Below are positions 1-7,617 of a stretch of DNA of 43,289 nt, piece after piece. The notes under the pieces are model-generated. The model was not told the origin of the DNA and did no database searches. It saw nothing but the letters and a program-made list of their open reading frames with translations. Each line of letters starts with the position of its first letter. Within the stretch, counting starts at the first letter, position 1. This DNA comes from Planctomycetota bacterium (GTDB taxonomy: Bacteria > Planctomycetota > Planctomycetia > Gemmatales > Gemmataceae), in the NCBI GenBank assembly GCA_016872605.1, contig VGZI01000030.1, positions 1-43,289 on the forward strand, read 5' to 3'. A program made the position numbers and the translations under genes.

Positions 1-336
1 GCCAAGATCGGCGACTATGGGCTGGCGGAGGCGTTCGATCTGGCGGGGATGAGCGGGTTGTCGATGGCGGGCGATGTCGCGGGGACGCCGGCGTTCATGC
101 CGAGACAGCAGGTGATCCAGTATCGCGACGCCAAGCCGGAGGTCGATGTCTGGGCAGCAGCGGCGATGCTGTATTACATGCTGACGCTGCACTACCCGCG
201 CGACTTCTCCAAGGACAAAGACCGCTGGCAGACGGTGTTGCAACAAGATGCCGTGCCGATTCGTAAACGGGATAAGACAATCCCGGCCGCCCTCGCCGCG
301 GTGATCGATGCCGCCCTGGTCGATCGGCCCGCGTAG
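1..336 (+). CDS. Serine/threonine protein kinase, C-terminal part (5' end outside window)
   Basis: The reading frame is open from base 1, so the start codon lies upstream of the window. The visible 111 residues are the C-terminal lobe of a Hanks-type Ser/Thr kinase. KIGDYGLA is the Mg-binding DFG motif in a DYG form. GTPAFMPRQQ is the end of the activation segment, where the usual APE is replaced as in many planctomycete kinases. VDVWAAAAMLYYML is the subdomain IX helix. ALVDRP is the start of the subdomain XI motif, normally followed by an RF/RP arginine. A TAG at 334-336 ends the frame exactly there. The same frame then continues, reading RFKSAKALRRALAQAL, to a TAA at 397-399, which is what an intact kinase would encode. 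The gene may therefore carry a late nonsense mutation removing about 21 residues. The N-terminal ATP-binding lobe cannot be seen. Confidence 0.85.
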   Translation, partial: AKIGDYGLAEAFDLAGMSGLSMAGDVAGTPAFMPRQQVIQYRDAKPEVDVWAAAAMLYYMLTLHYPRDFSKDKDRWQTVLQQDAVPIRKRDKTIPAALAAVIDAALVDRPA

Positions 337-555
337 CGTTTCAAGTCGGCGAAGGCGCTTCGCCGCGCGCTGGCCCAGGCGCTGAAAACGCGGTCGTAAC
401 CGCTGATGGACATGGATCGGCGACGGATTCCATTGTGAATGCCACTCGCCGGGGCGCGTTGTTGCGTGTCCGCTGCGCTGGGGCGTCTCCCTCTTTCGCA
501 CTGCGCCGCGTAAGATAGCAGGGGCGTGGTGCAATCGCTCGCACCATCGTCGCTC

Positions 556-581
556 TCCTTCGCTAACGCTTCAGGCTCTGA
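556..581 (+). repeat. Copy of a dispersed palindromic element (right half)
   Basis: This 26-base stretch is identical, base for base, to the right arm at 37770-37795 of the palindrome inside purL. A diverged copy is at 3060-3085. Here it lies in the 190-base gap between the kinase and the secretion ATPase, 9 bases before the ATPase start codon. No matching left arm was found next to it. The rest of the 400-590 gap shows no clear gene or promoter. Confidence 0.8.
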
Positions 582-590
582 GCGCTCTCC

Positions 591-2339
591 ATGGACGTCA
601 CTCGGCTACCTCGGATCTTCCTTGCCCTGGTGCTCTTGGTACTTTTGCTGTCGCCGAGCGTGGTGCAGGCGGCGGCGCCGTTTCCGCGCGGACCGGGATT
701 CTATTACGACCTCGTCAAGCTCGGCGTTCTCATCTTGAGCTTCATCTGCTGGGTTCGGCTCTGCGCCTGGGTCGACACCGATGCGGCTGAGCTCAAGCTC
801 GAACGTGTGTTCTGGAACGGCATTCTCCTGGCCGGCGGCGTGGGCGGGTTCCTGGTCATCTGGATCGTCGGCATATTTTGGGTGACCATCATCGTCGCCT
901 GGGCGGCGGTGTGCGGGCCGGCGTATTGGTACGTCACCGTGCGCAACCGTCAAGCGCCGGAGGACGATCGCATACTGACGCCTGAGCACCTGACGTTGAT
1001 CTTCACCCGCTGGACGACGCGTGCCCCGAGCGAGCCGGAGGATGCCAAGATCGAAGGCGTGCCGGTGCGCTTCATGAGCCGTAGTGCAACGGGAGAGGCA
1101 GAGGAAAGTGAGCGCGTCGAGCGGCTGCGGGAATCGAAGGGATATCAAGCCGCACTCAGGCTGGTGTGGGACGCCATCCAGCGCCGCGCCACCGACATTC
1201 ACCTCGAGCCCACCGCGAAGGACATGCCGGTGCGGTTTCGCATCGACGGCGTCATGACGACCATCGAGCCGTTGACGCGGACCATGGGCGACGCCATCGT
1301 CAATATTTTCAAGGTCCTGTGCAATCTCGACATCACCGAGAAACGCAAGCCGCAGGACGGCAGCTTTTCCGCCCAGGTCGAAGATCGCCTGGTCGAGTTC
1401 CGCGTGGCGACGGCCGGCGCCGTTGCCGGCGAGAAGCTCGTCATGCGCATTCTCGACGCGACCGCCCAACTCGCCGACCTGAGCCAGGTCGGCATGACCG
1501 AAGACATGCAGAACCAGCTGTGCGATCTGATCAACCACCCGCACGGGCTCATCCTCGTCTGCGGTCCGACGGGTTCCGGCAAGAGCACGACGCTTTACGC
1601 CTGCTTGCACGAGATCGATCGGTTCTCGCAGAACGTCATCACGGTCGAGAACCCGGTCGAGTATCGCCTCGACGGCGTCACGCAGATCGAGGTCAATCCG
1701 AAGCAAGGCAAGACGTTCGCGTCCGAGCTGCGCAGCATCTTGCGGCAGGATCCCGACGTCATCCTAATCGGCGAAATCCGCGACAAGGAGACAGCGGAGA
1801 TTGCGTGCCAGGCGGCCCAGACCGGGCATCTCGTGTTCAGCACGCTGCACGCCAACGATTCGGTCACCGCCATCGCTCGCATGATCGACTTGGGCACGCC
1901 GCCGTTCATGCTGTCGTCGGCGTTGATCGCCGTGCTGAGCCAGCGCCTGGTGCGCAAGTTGTGCCGCAAGTGCCGGAAGCGCGTCAAGCCGTCGGAGGAG
2001 ACGCTCAAGAAGCTCAAGGTCGATCGGGATGCCGTTCGGCACATCTACCGCGCGTTCGATCCGGAAGAAGATCGACCGAAACACAGCGACGAGGAAGACG
2101 GCGAGGAGTTGCAGGTGTGCGAAGCGTGCGGCGGGACGGGATACGTCAAGCGAACGGGCATCTTCGATCTGCTCGTCATCACGGACAAGATTCGCGAGTT
2201 GATCCGAGAGAACCCGAACATACCCGAGCTGCGCAAAGCTGCCGCCGAGGGGGGACAACAAACTCTGTTCGAGGACGGTGCTCGCCTCGTCATTGACGGA
2301 GAAACGTCGATCCAGGAGTTGTTGCGGGTGTGCAAATGA
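591..2339 (+). CDS. GspE/PilB-family type II secretion / type IV pilus ATPase with N-terminal membrane region
   Basis: The C-terminal two thirds are a complete secretion ATPase of the GspE/PilB/VirB11 class, which powers pilus or pseudopilus assembly at the inner membrane. Visible motifs are Walker A GPTGSGKST near residues 325-333, an Asp box, Walker B with DPDVILIGEIRD near 387, the His box STLHAND, and a C4 zinc site made of CRKC (about 457) and CEAC (about 508). Residues from about 190 resemble the GspE N2 domain, including RRATDIHLEP. The first 115 residues are unusual for this family. They comprise a signal-like hydrophobic stretch ending in VQA, then two or three further membrane segments. 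The protein is therefore probably membrane-anchored rather than a soluble hexamer. No pilin, GspF or GspD gene is nearby. The ATG at 591 follows a dispersed repeat and has only a weak ribosome-binding site. Confidence 0.9.
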   Translation: MDVTRLPRIFLALVLLVLLLSPSVVQAAAPFPRGPGFYYDLVKLGVLILSFICWVRLCAWVDTDAAELKLERVFWNGILLAGGVGGFLVIWIVGIFWVTIIVAWAAVCGPAYWYVTVRNRQAPEDDRILTPEHLTLIFTRWTTRAPSEPEDAKIEGVPVRFMSRSATGEAEESERVERLRESKGYQAALRLVWDAIQRRATDIHLEPTAKDMPVRFRIDGVMTTIEPLTRTMGDAIVNIFKVLCNLDITEKRKPQDGSFSAQVEDRLVEFRVATAGAVAGEKLVMRILDATAQLADLSQVGMTEDMQNQLCDLINHPHGLILVCGPTGSGKSTTLYACLHEIDRFSQNVITVENPVEYRLDGVTQIEVNPKQGKTFASELRSILRQDPDVILIGEIRDKETAEIACQAAQTGHLVFSTLHANDSVTAIARMIDLGTPPFMLSSALIAVLSQRLVRKLCRKCRKRVKPSEETLKKLKVDRDAVRHIYRAFDPEEDRPKHSDEEDGEELQVCEACGGTGYVKRTGIFDLLVITDKIRELIRENPNIPELRKAAAEGGQQTLFEDGARLVIDGETSIQELLRVCK

Positions 2340-2384
2340 GCGCCGCGCTCGCCCTAGGCGCGCGGCTCAACGAGGGGTGTCGCC

Positions 2385-3056
2385 ATGTTGCTGGCATTCA
2401 CGGTAATCATCATGATCGGCTGCGGCGTTGCGCAGTATCGCAATGGACTCTTTACGTCGATTGCGATTCTGATGAGCGTTGTTTTCGCCGGCCTGATAGC
2501 GTTCAATTTCTTTGAGCCGATCGCCGATTGGCTGGACCCGATGTTTCAAGGAAGCACGCTGGCTGGTTGCGAGGACATGCTGTGCCTGGCGACGCTGTTT
2601 TGCGTGTCGCTCGCGGTGTTGCGCGTCATCACGAACACATTCGCGGAGGAATTGATCGAGCAGCACGGCTGGCTGCAACTGGTCGGCGGCAGCGTAGTCG
2701 GCGTCGTCATCGGCTATCTTGTGTCGGGCTTCCTGATCTGCGGCATGCAGACATTGCCCCTGGATGAACGGTTCCTCGATTTTCAGCCGCGCGTCACCGG
2801 CGAGCCGGTTTGGCGTGCGATTCTCCCGGGAGATCGTGTTTGGCTGGCGATGATGCGGCACGCGGGAGCGGGCCCGCTGAGCGGCAAGGAAGATCCCGAT
2901 GCCGCGGGACAACCTGCGGTCGAGCGGTTCCCGACATTCGATCGCGACGCCACGTTTGAGCTGCGGTATTTGCGTTACCGGCGGCACTCGGAGAGCCGCG
3001 GACCGATGCCGTATTTCGGGGAGTTCGACAAAGAAGTCGGCAAGGCGCCGCGTTAA
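2385..3056 (+). CDS. CvpA-like four-helix membrane protein
   Basis: This 223-aa protein has four hydrophobic segments in the first 125 residues, at about 2-20, 24-48, 62-86 and 100-124, followed by a polar cytoplasmic or periplasmic tail of about 100 residues. That pattern, with the YRNGLFTSIAILMSVVFAGLIA region, fits the CvpA (colicin V production) membrane family. CvpA proteins have been linked to envelope integrity in other bacteria, but the molecular function is unknown. The start is supported by an AGGGG-type ribosome-binding site 8 bases before the ATG. It follows the ATPase gene by 45 bases, in a gap containing a small GC-rich dyad, so cotranscription is plausible. Its TAA stop overlaps the TAA of the convergent FeoB-partner gene in a shared TTAA. 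The family call rests on topology and a loose motif resemblance. Confidence 0.7.
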   Translation: MLLAFTVIIMIGCGVAQYRNGLFTSIAILMSVVFAGLIAFNFFEPIADWLDPMFQGSTLAGCEDMLCLATLFCVSLAVLRVITNTFAEELIEQHGWLQLVGGSVVGVVIGYLVSGFLICGMQTLPLDERFLDFQPRVTGEPVWRAILPGDRVWLAMMRHAGAGPLSGKEDPDAAGQPAVERFPTFDRDATFELRYLRYRRHSESRGPMPYFGEFDKEVGKAPR

Positions 3057-3268
3057 CAATCCTTCGCGGACGCCTCAGGCTCGGTGGAGCGGATGCGCAA
3101 ATCCTCCGGCGCGATCAGGCCGGCTTTCGAGGAAGCGGGCCCCTTCGCGCAGCCGCAACCGCCGGCGCAGGCGCCGTCGAGCGGACGGAAGACGCCAATG
3201 CCGCGCCACACCAAGAAGACAGCAGCGGCGGCAACGGCCAATCCAGCGATCAAAATTTGCCAGTCCAT
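3053..3268 (-). CDS. FeoB-associated Cys-rich membrane protein
   Basis: This 71-residue protein starts with one transmembrane helix (about residues 4-22). A short cysteine cluster follows, with CAGGCGC at about 34-40, and then a polar tail. This is the layout of the small FeoB-associated Cys-rich proteins found after feoB in many bacteria. The cysteines are presumed to bind iron or act in redox chemistry next to the ferrous permease. It lies 22 bases after feoB on the same strand, so it is very likely the last gene of the feo operon. The final 10 codons, reading TEPEASAKDC, fall inside a dispersed repeat at 3060-3085. The same repeat is read as SEPEPSAKE in purL. The gene's natural end has apparently been replaced or extended by the repeat. 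Confidence 0.8.
   Translation of the reverse strand: MDWQILIAGLAVAAAAVFLVWRGIGVFRPLDGACAGGCGCAKGPASSKAGLIAPEDLRIRSTEPEASAKDC
3060..3085 (-). repeat. Diverged copy of the palindromic element forming a gene end
   Basis: This 26-base segment matches the element at 556-581 and the right arm at 37770-37795 with about five differences. It supplies the last codons of the FeoB-associated protein in the same reading frame that the purL copy uses. Confidence 0.6.
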
Positions 3269-3290
3269 TTGTCGATTCCGTAAGCGTGCC

Positions 3291-5489
3291 TCAAAACAAA
3301 CTGCCGATCTGATAAGTCAGCATGGCCCCGACGTAGGCCAGCCCGGTCATATACACGAACGTAAAGGTCGGCCAGGACCACGAGTTCGTCTCGCGTTTGA
3401 TCACAATCAACGTAGAGACGCACTGGCAGCAGAGCGCGAAAAACACGAGGACCGACAGCGCGACGGGAATGCTGAATGCTTGATCCCGTTTCAGCGTGTC
3501 GCGCAAGGCGTCGCGATACTGGTCGTCGCCGGCGTCTCCTTCTCCTTCGCCGAAGATAATGCCGACCGTGCCGACCATGACCTCGCGGGCCGGGAAACTG
3601 CCGATCGCCGCCATGCCGATGCGCCAATCCCAGCCGAGAGGCTTGACAATCGGCTCGACCCACTTTCCGATCACGCCCAGGATGCTGTGGCTTTTCCATT
3701 CGCGGTGTAGTTCTTTGATCTTGGCCTCGGTCGGCTCGAGTTCTTCTTCGAGTTCTTTGATCGCCGCTGCGTTCCTTTCTTTTTCTCCCTTGAGGGTTTC
3801 AATGCGATCACGGGTCGGAGCGATGGTTTGTTCCAGCGCGTCGATGCGTTCGGGAAAATCGCGGCTCGGGAAATACAGAGCGGCCCAGACGAGGATCATC
3901 GTGGCCAGGATCATCGTGCCGGCGCGCTGCAAGAACATCCAGCCCGCGTCGAGCGCCCGATGCGCCACTGTGTAAGCCGATGGCATCTTGTAGAGCGGCA
4001 TCTCCATCACGAACGCCGGCGTCTCGCCTTGCAAGAGCGTGCTCTTGAGGATCAGGGCCACGAGCGGCGCCAGGATGATCCCGAGCATGTACAGCCCGAA
4101 GAACACCAGGCCGGGTAGCCAGATCGGGTATGCGTCAATCGGGAAGAAGGCGCCGATGAGCAGGCTGTAGACCGGAAGCCTGGCAGAGCAACTCATGAGT
4201 GGGGCGACCAGGATCGTGGCGAATCGATCGCGCGTGTTCTCGATCACGCGTGCTGAAAGGATGCCGGGCACTGCGCAGGCCATCGACGAAAGCAACGGAA
4301 TGAATGATTTGCCGTTCAGCCCGGCTCGGGACATCAAGCGATCCATCAAGAACGCGGCGCGCGCCATGTAGCCGCAGTCCTCCAGAACAGCAATGATGGC
4401 GAAGAGCAACATGATCTGCGGCACGAATACGACGACGCTGCCGACGCCGTTGATCACGCCTTCGACGAGCAAGCTGCGTAGCGGTCCCACGGCAAGCGTG
4501 CCGCGAATCCACGACGCCAGCGCGTTTTTGCCGAGGTCGATGACGTTCTTGATCGGCTCCGCGATCAGGAAGATCGACTCGAAGACGAGAAACATCACGA
4601 GCAAGAAGATAAGCGTGCCGAGAACCTTGTGCGTGAGCACCGCGTCGAGGGAATCGGTCCAGGTGACAGGACGGACGGCGGGGCGCTCGATGCAACCGGC
4701 GATGGCCTTGCGAATCCAGGCGTAGCGGACGCGCGCCTCGATGGCCGCCAGCGTAAATCCCGCTTGCACGAGCCGATCACGGGATGCTCTCAACTCGTCG
4801 GCGAAGGAGGCGCCGTACTTCTCGACCAGGCGCGTCTCCGTTTGGCCGCCAACGTCGAGCAAGAGACGGCGTATCAGAAAGGATGGCTCGCTGAATTCTG
4901 TCAGCATCCGCAGCCGGGCGACCTCCGCCTCGAATGCCTCCGGAAACGTCGGACCAGGGATGCAACATGGCTTTTTCAATGCGCCAGCGACGGCCTCTCT
5001 GAGCTGGTCCAGCCCAGTACCCGCGTTGGCTTGGATCGGCACAATCGGCACGCGCAACTGTTGAGACAACCTATCAACATCAAGCTCCAATCCCTGGCCC
5101 TCGGCGACATCCATCATGTTGAGCGCGATCACGACCGGGACGCCGAGTTCCAATACTTGCGTCATCAAGTAGAGATTGCGTTCCAGATTGGAGGCGTCAA
5201 CGATGGTGACGACGACGTCAGGCCTGGGCTCATTGGGGTTGTTGCCGAGGATGACGTCGACGGCCAACATTTCGTCTGGGCTGCGCGGCGCGAGGCTGTA
5301 GGTTCCGGGCAAATCGATGAGGTCGAAAGTCATTTCACCGTGCTGAAATTGAGCTTTTTTGGTTTCGACGGTGACGCCGGGGTAGTTGCCGACGCGTTGA
5401 TTCATGCCGGCGAGGGCGTTAAAAAGGGTGGTCTTCCCGGTGTTCGGATTGCCGACGAGGGCAACAGTGGGAATGCGAAGTGCGACCAT
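3291..5489 (-). CDS. feoB: Ferrous iron transport protein B (FeoB)
   Basis: This 732-aa inner-membrane permease for Fe(II) has an N-terminal G domain. The G1 motif GNPNTGKTT is at residues 13-21, with G3 DLPGTYSL and G4 NMMD. Residues up to about 275 include the helical GDI-like spacer. The remainder holds two Gate (nucleoside-recognition-like) domains and the FeoB C-terminal domain, with many membrane helices. Conserved pore-region segments such as PLLSSMACAVPGI and the late GSFPAREV are present. Between the Gate domains there is a charged heptad-like stretch rich in Glu and Lys (about 540-595), a predicted coiled-coil insertion longer than in E. coli FeoB. The length and start (MVALRIPTVALVG) are typical. 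It is the third gene of the operon, 30 bases after feoA. Confidence 0.96.
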   Translation of the reverse strand: MVALRIPTVALVGNPNTGKTTLFNALAGMNQRVGNYPGVTVETKKAQFQHGEMTFDLIDLPGTYSLAPRSPDEMLAVDVILGNNPNEPRPDVVVTIVDASNLERNLYLMTQVLELGVPVVIALNMMDVAEGQGLELDVDRLSQQLRVPIVPIQANAGTGLDQLREAVAGALKKPCCIPGPTFPEAFEAEVARLRMLTEFSEPSFLIRRLLLDVGGQTETRLVEKYGASFADELRASRDRLVQAGFTLAAIEARVRYAWIRKAIAGCIERPAVRPVTWTDSLDAVLTHKVLGTLIFLLVMFLVFESIFLIAEPIKNVIDLGKNALASWIRGTLAVGPLRSLLVEGVINGVGSVVVFVPQIMLLFAIIAVLEDCGYMARAAFLMDRLMSRAGLNGKSFIPLLSSMACAVPGILSARVIENTRDRFATILVAPLMSCSARLPVYSLLIGAFFPIDAYPIWLPGLVFFGLYMLGIILAPLVALILKSTLLQGETPAFVMEMPLYKMPSAYTVAHRALDAGWMFLQRAGTMILATMILVWAALYFPSRDFPERIDALEQTIAPTRDRIETLKGEKERNAAAIKELEEELEPTEAKIKELHREWKSHSILGVIGKWVEPIVKPLGWDWRIGMAAIGSFPAREVMVGTVGIIFGEGEGDAGDDQYRDALRDTLKRDQAFSIPVALSVLVFFALCCQCVSTLIVIKRETNSWSWPTFTFVYMTGLAYVGAMLTYQIGSLF

Positions 5490-5519
5490 GGGGCCCTGCG
5501 GCTCAAGAAAAGTGTGAAG

Positions 5520-5747
5520 CTAAGGCAGGAGGGAAACACGAACGCGGGCGGCTTCGGAGCGACGCAGGCTCAGGCGGTAATCGCGCAAGCGAATCTCCAT
5601 CGGATCGCCCAACGGAGCGAAGGCGACGACCTCGACCTCGTCGCCTTCCAATAGGCCCATCTCCATGAGCCGCTGCAGGATTGAATCATCTCCGATGAAG
5701 CTCTCGATCGTGGCACGCTGGCCTTCGGCTAGCTGATCGAGCGTCAT
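5520..5747 (-). CDS. feoA: FeoA domain protein (second copy)
   Basis: This 75-aa SH3-like FeoA protein reads MTLDQLAEGQRATIESF, then LMEMGLLEGDEVEVVAFAPLGDP and YRLSLRRSEAARV. These are the conserved FeoA core, including the APLGDP turn. FeoA binds FeoB and supports Fe(II) uptake. The ATG at 5747 was chosen because homology begins there. A longer frame reaches 5849 but would overlap the preceding feoA gene, and its extra residues are low-complexity and arginine-rich. The gene sits 11 bases after the first feoA and 30 bases before feoB, all on the minus strand. Confidence 0.92.
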   Translation of the reverse strand: MTLDQLAEGQRATIESFIGDDSILQRLMEMGLLEGDEVEVVAFAPLGDPMEIRLRDYRLSLRRSEAARVRVSLLP

Positions 5748-5758
5748 AGGCGCGGACC

Positions 5759-6001
5759 TCAACAGGGGGAAGCGATGGGGCGAACGAGAATCTGCGTCGC
5801 CCAATCGCCGCGCAAGCTGAGCCGGGATTCGCCGACTTGCAACAGGCAAGGACTGCCAGCCTGCAACACGTGGAGGCGACAGCCAATTCGCACACCCAAT
5901 TCAGCAAGTCGATTCACCCAGGCAGGTTCACCAGCGACATCGGCCACATCGGCCCAATCGCCGGTGTTGAGGAGTTCGAGCGGCAGCAGGTCGTTTGGCA
6001 C
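5759..6001 (-). CDS. FeoA domain protein (first copy, divergent)
   Basis: This is an 80-aa FeoA-like protein. NRLAELGVRIGCRLHVLQAG and SRLSLRGDWATQILV match the core of FeoA. The APLGDP turn is degenerate (AGSPCLL), so it is more diverged than its neighbour. It is the first gene of the feo operon. A longer frame begins with TTG at 6040, but that codon lies within the Fur-like operator and at or before the predicted transcription start. The GTG at 6001, reading (M)PNDLLPLELL and preceded by a GGGGG ribosome-binding site about 6 bases upstream, is therefore the better start. The protein may be an adaptor for FeoB; paired feoA genes are common in bacteria. Confidence 0.8.
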   Translation of the reverse strand: MPNDLLPLELLNTGDWADVADVAGEPAWVNRLAELGVRIGCRLHVLQAGSPCLLQVGESRLSLRGDWATQILVRPIASPC

Positions 6002-6023
6002 GCGAAAGCCCCCGCAATTGAAC

Positions 6024-6040
6024 TTGAGATTCAGTCTCAA
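6024..6040 (-). promoter_or_regulatory. Fur-like operator dyad of the feo operon
   Basis: The minus strand reads TTGAGA-CTGAA-TCTCAA, a perfect 6-bp inverted repeat. It resembles the TTGAGAAT-type Fur boxes of proteobacteria. It lies directly downstream of the predicted -10 element, so a bound repressor would cover the transcription start. Iron-responsive control fits an Fe(II) uptake operon. The regulator itself is not in the window. Confidence 0.6.
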
Positions 6041-6043
6041 TTA

Positions 6044-6071
6044 TTTTTATCGAAAATGCGGAAAGTGTCAA
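6044..6071 (-). promoter_or_regulatory. Predicted sigma-70-type promoter of the feo operon
   Basis: On the minus strand a consensus -35 TTGACA (6066-6071) is followed, after 16 bases, by a -10-like TAAAAA (6044-6049) in an AT-rich stretch unusual for this GC-rich window. Transcription would start near 6036, inside the Fur-like dyad and upstream of the GTG start at 6001. Confidence 0.65.
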
Positions 6072-6093
6072 GAAAGAAAATGGGGAAAATTGA

Positions 6094-6154
6094 TTAGCCG
6101 CGCCTCGTAGGCGGAGGGGCGGCGGGCCCGCCCGCCTCTACGAGGCGGGGCTAA
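6094..6154 (+). repeat. Intergenic palindrome between the PQQ gene and the feo promoter
   Basis: Two 17-base arms (6094-6110 and 6138-6154) pair with one mismatch around the core GCCTCGTAG. The intervening bases form a second GC-rich stem (GGCGG/CCGCC type). It lies just after the stop of the PQQ-propeller gene and before the feo promoter on the same strand. It may act as a transcription barrier between the two units. It has no T-run. Confidence 0.75.
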
Positions 6155-6164
6155 ACGAAAGCTG

Positions 6165-7517
6165 CTACTCCGCCATTGAAACGCAGACGATCTCCCGGTC
6201 GTTGCGCGCGTAAACACTGCGGTTGGCGAACGCCGGATGCGACCAGATGACGCGTCGGCCTTGCGGCGGCGCCATAGTGTTCGTTGGCTGCAAGATATTG
6301 GCCCGATCGATTTCTTCGTAACCCTTCGGCGAAAATCGTGCGATGATAAGATCGCCCAATTCGTTGAAGAGAATGTAGCGATCGCCGTGCTCGACAATGA
6401 AAGCGTTGCCCCACCGTGTCGATTCACCCGTTACCGGTTTGTGAGTCGACCAGAGCCGTTCGCCGGTCTTCAAATCAAGGCAGCGCAACTCGCCGTAGGA
6501 GCAAACGCCGTAGATGTAGCCGTCTTTGATTACTGGCGTGACCATGACGCTGTGCAAGCCGTCGGTGTCCTTGGCGAGTTCGCTGCGGCCTGTTTTCTGC
6601 CAGAGCAATTCGGGTTGGCTGGTCCCCTTGGTTTGCAGAAGCAAACAGCCGTCGTAAAAGCACGTGAAAAAGAGCTTGTCGCCGACCAGGCGTGGCGTCG
6701 GGATCGACATGCCGGCGCGAAGCGACTTGTTCTTGTGGAAGCGATGCGACCAGTAGACGGCGCCGGTTTCGGGATTGAGCGAATTGATGGAATCAGGGTG
6801 CCAAAAGATCAGCTGGCGTTTTCCGTCGATTTCGTAGATCATGTGCGGCGCATAGCCTGGCTCGCCGGCCGATAGGCTTTTCCAAATTTCGGCGCCGGTA
6901 TCTTTGTTCAACGCGACGGCTACGGAACCCTGACCGCCGACGAGACAGATCAGGCGTTCGCCGTCGAGCAGCAGTTGCCCCGCGAAACCCCAAACAGGCG
7001 TGAACGCGTTATGCGCTTTGCGGAGATTCTTCGACCAGAGGACCTTACCCGTGTCGGCGTCATAGCAGTAAAGGTCGGCCATGGCGCCGTAGGTGTAAAC
7101 CTTGCCTCCGGCGACGAGAGGCGAGCTGCGCGGGCCGGCGGCATAGCTAATCTGATACTGGCAGTCGTACTCGTGTTTCCACAAGACTTTGCCATCCGCC
7201 TCGTTCAAGCAGAGAACTCGCTCAACACCAGCGACTTTCGTTTTTCGGTCGAAAGCGCTCTTGGGATTCTCGACACCTTTGGGCCGCACGCGATCGGTGA
7301 CGTAGACCTTGCCGTCGGCGACCGATGGACCGGAATAGCCTTCGCCGATCGGAGTCCGCCAGCGCACCTTCGGGCCACCGGGCGGAAACTTGGCGATGAT
7401 GCGATCTTCGCGCCAAACGCTGTCGCGTTTCGGACCGAGCCACTGGGGCCAATCGTCGGCAAGCCCGACGGATGCGAGCAGCAAAACAACTACAAGGGAA
7501 AACGTCCGCGTAGGCAT
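6165..7517 (-). CDS. Secreted PQQ-like beta-propeller protein
   Basis: This 450-aa protein has a signal peptide, MPTRTFSLVVVLLLASVGLA, with predicted cleavage before DDWPQW. It is built of repeated outer strands and turns of the PQQ/quinoprotein propeller type. Visible repeat pieces are GKVYVTDRV, DGKVLWKHEY, GKVYTYGAM, TGKVLWSKNL, TGAEIWKSLS, TGAVYWSH and TGERLWSTH. The N-terminal WPQWLGPKRDSVW motif opens a very common planctomycete family of exported propellers. These resemble BamB and PQQ dehydrogenases but usually lack proof of cofactor binding. The role is unknown; scaffold or oxidoreductase are both possible. A GGAG ribosome-binding site supports the ATG at 7517. A related gene lies at 28701-29954. 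Confidence 0.88.
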   Translation of the reverse strand: MPTRTFSLVVVLLLASVGLADDWPQWLGPKRDSVWREDRIIAKFPPGGPKVRWRTPIGEGYSGPSVADGKVYVTDRVRPKGVENPKSAFDRKTKVAGVERVLCLNEADGKVLWKHEYDCQYQISYAAGPRSSPLVAGGKVYTYGAMADLYCYDADTGKVLWSKNLRKAHNAFTPVWGFAGQLLLDGERLICLVGGQGSVAVALNKDTGAEIWKSLSAGEPGYAPHMIYEIDGKRQLIFWHPDSINSLNPETGAVYWSHRFHKNKSLRAGMSIPTPRLVGDKLFFTCFYDGCLLLQTKGTSQPELLWQKTGRSELAKDTDGLHSVMVTPVIKDGYIYGVCSYGELRCLDLKTGERLWSTHKPVTGESTRWGNAFIVEHGDRYILFNELGDLIIARFSPKGYEEIDRANILQPTNTMAPPQGRRVIWSHPAFANRSVYARNDREIVCVSMAE

Positions 7518-7617
7518 GGCATCTCCGTGAAATTATGGGCGAGCCTGCTTTTCACTATAGACGACGGCCGTGAAAAAACGAATGAACAAGCTCCACGGCG
7601 CCGCCGGGCGCCCGTTT

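Noticed and set aside
606..1706. 366-aa open frame antisense to the secretion ATPase
   Set aside because: It mirrors the Walker A/B coding region and is not supported by motifs or a start site.
3053..3085. Convergent gene overlap as an assembly error
   Set aside because: The shared TTAA stop is consistent with both frames, and the downstream repeat explains the unusual end of the small gene.
6038..6040. TTG start for the first feoA gene
   Set aside because: The codon lies in the Fur-like dyad and at or before the predicted transcription start; the GTG at 6001 fits better.
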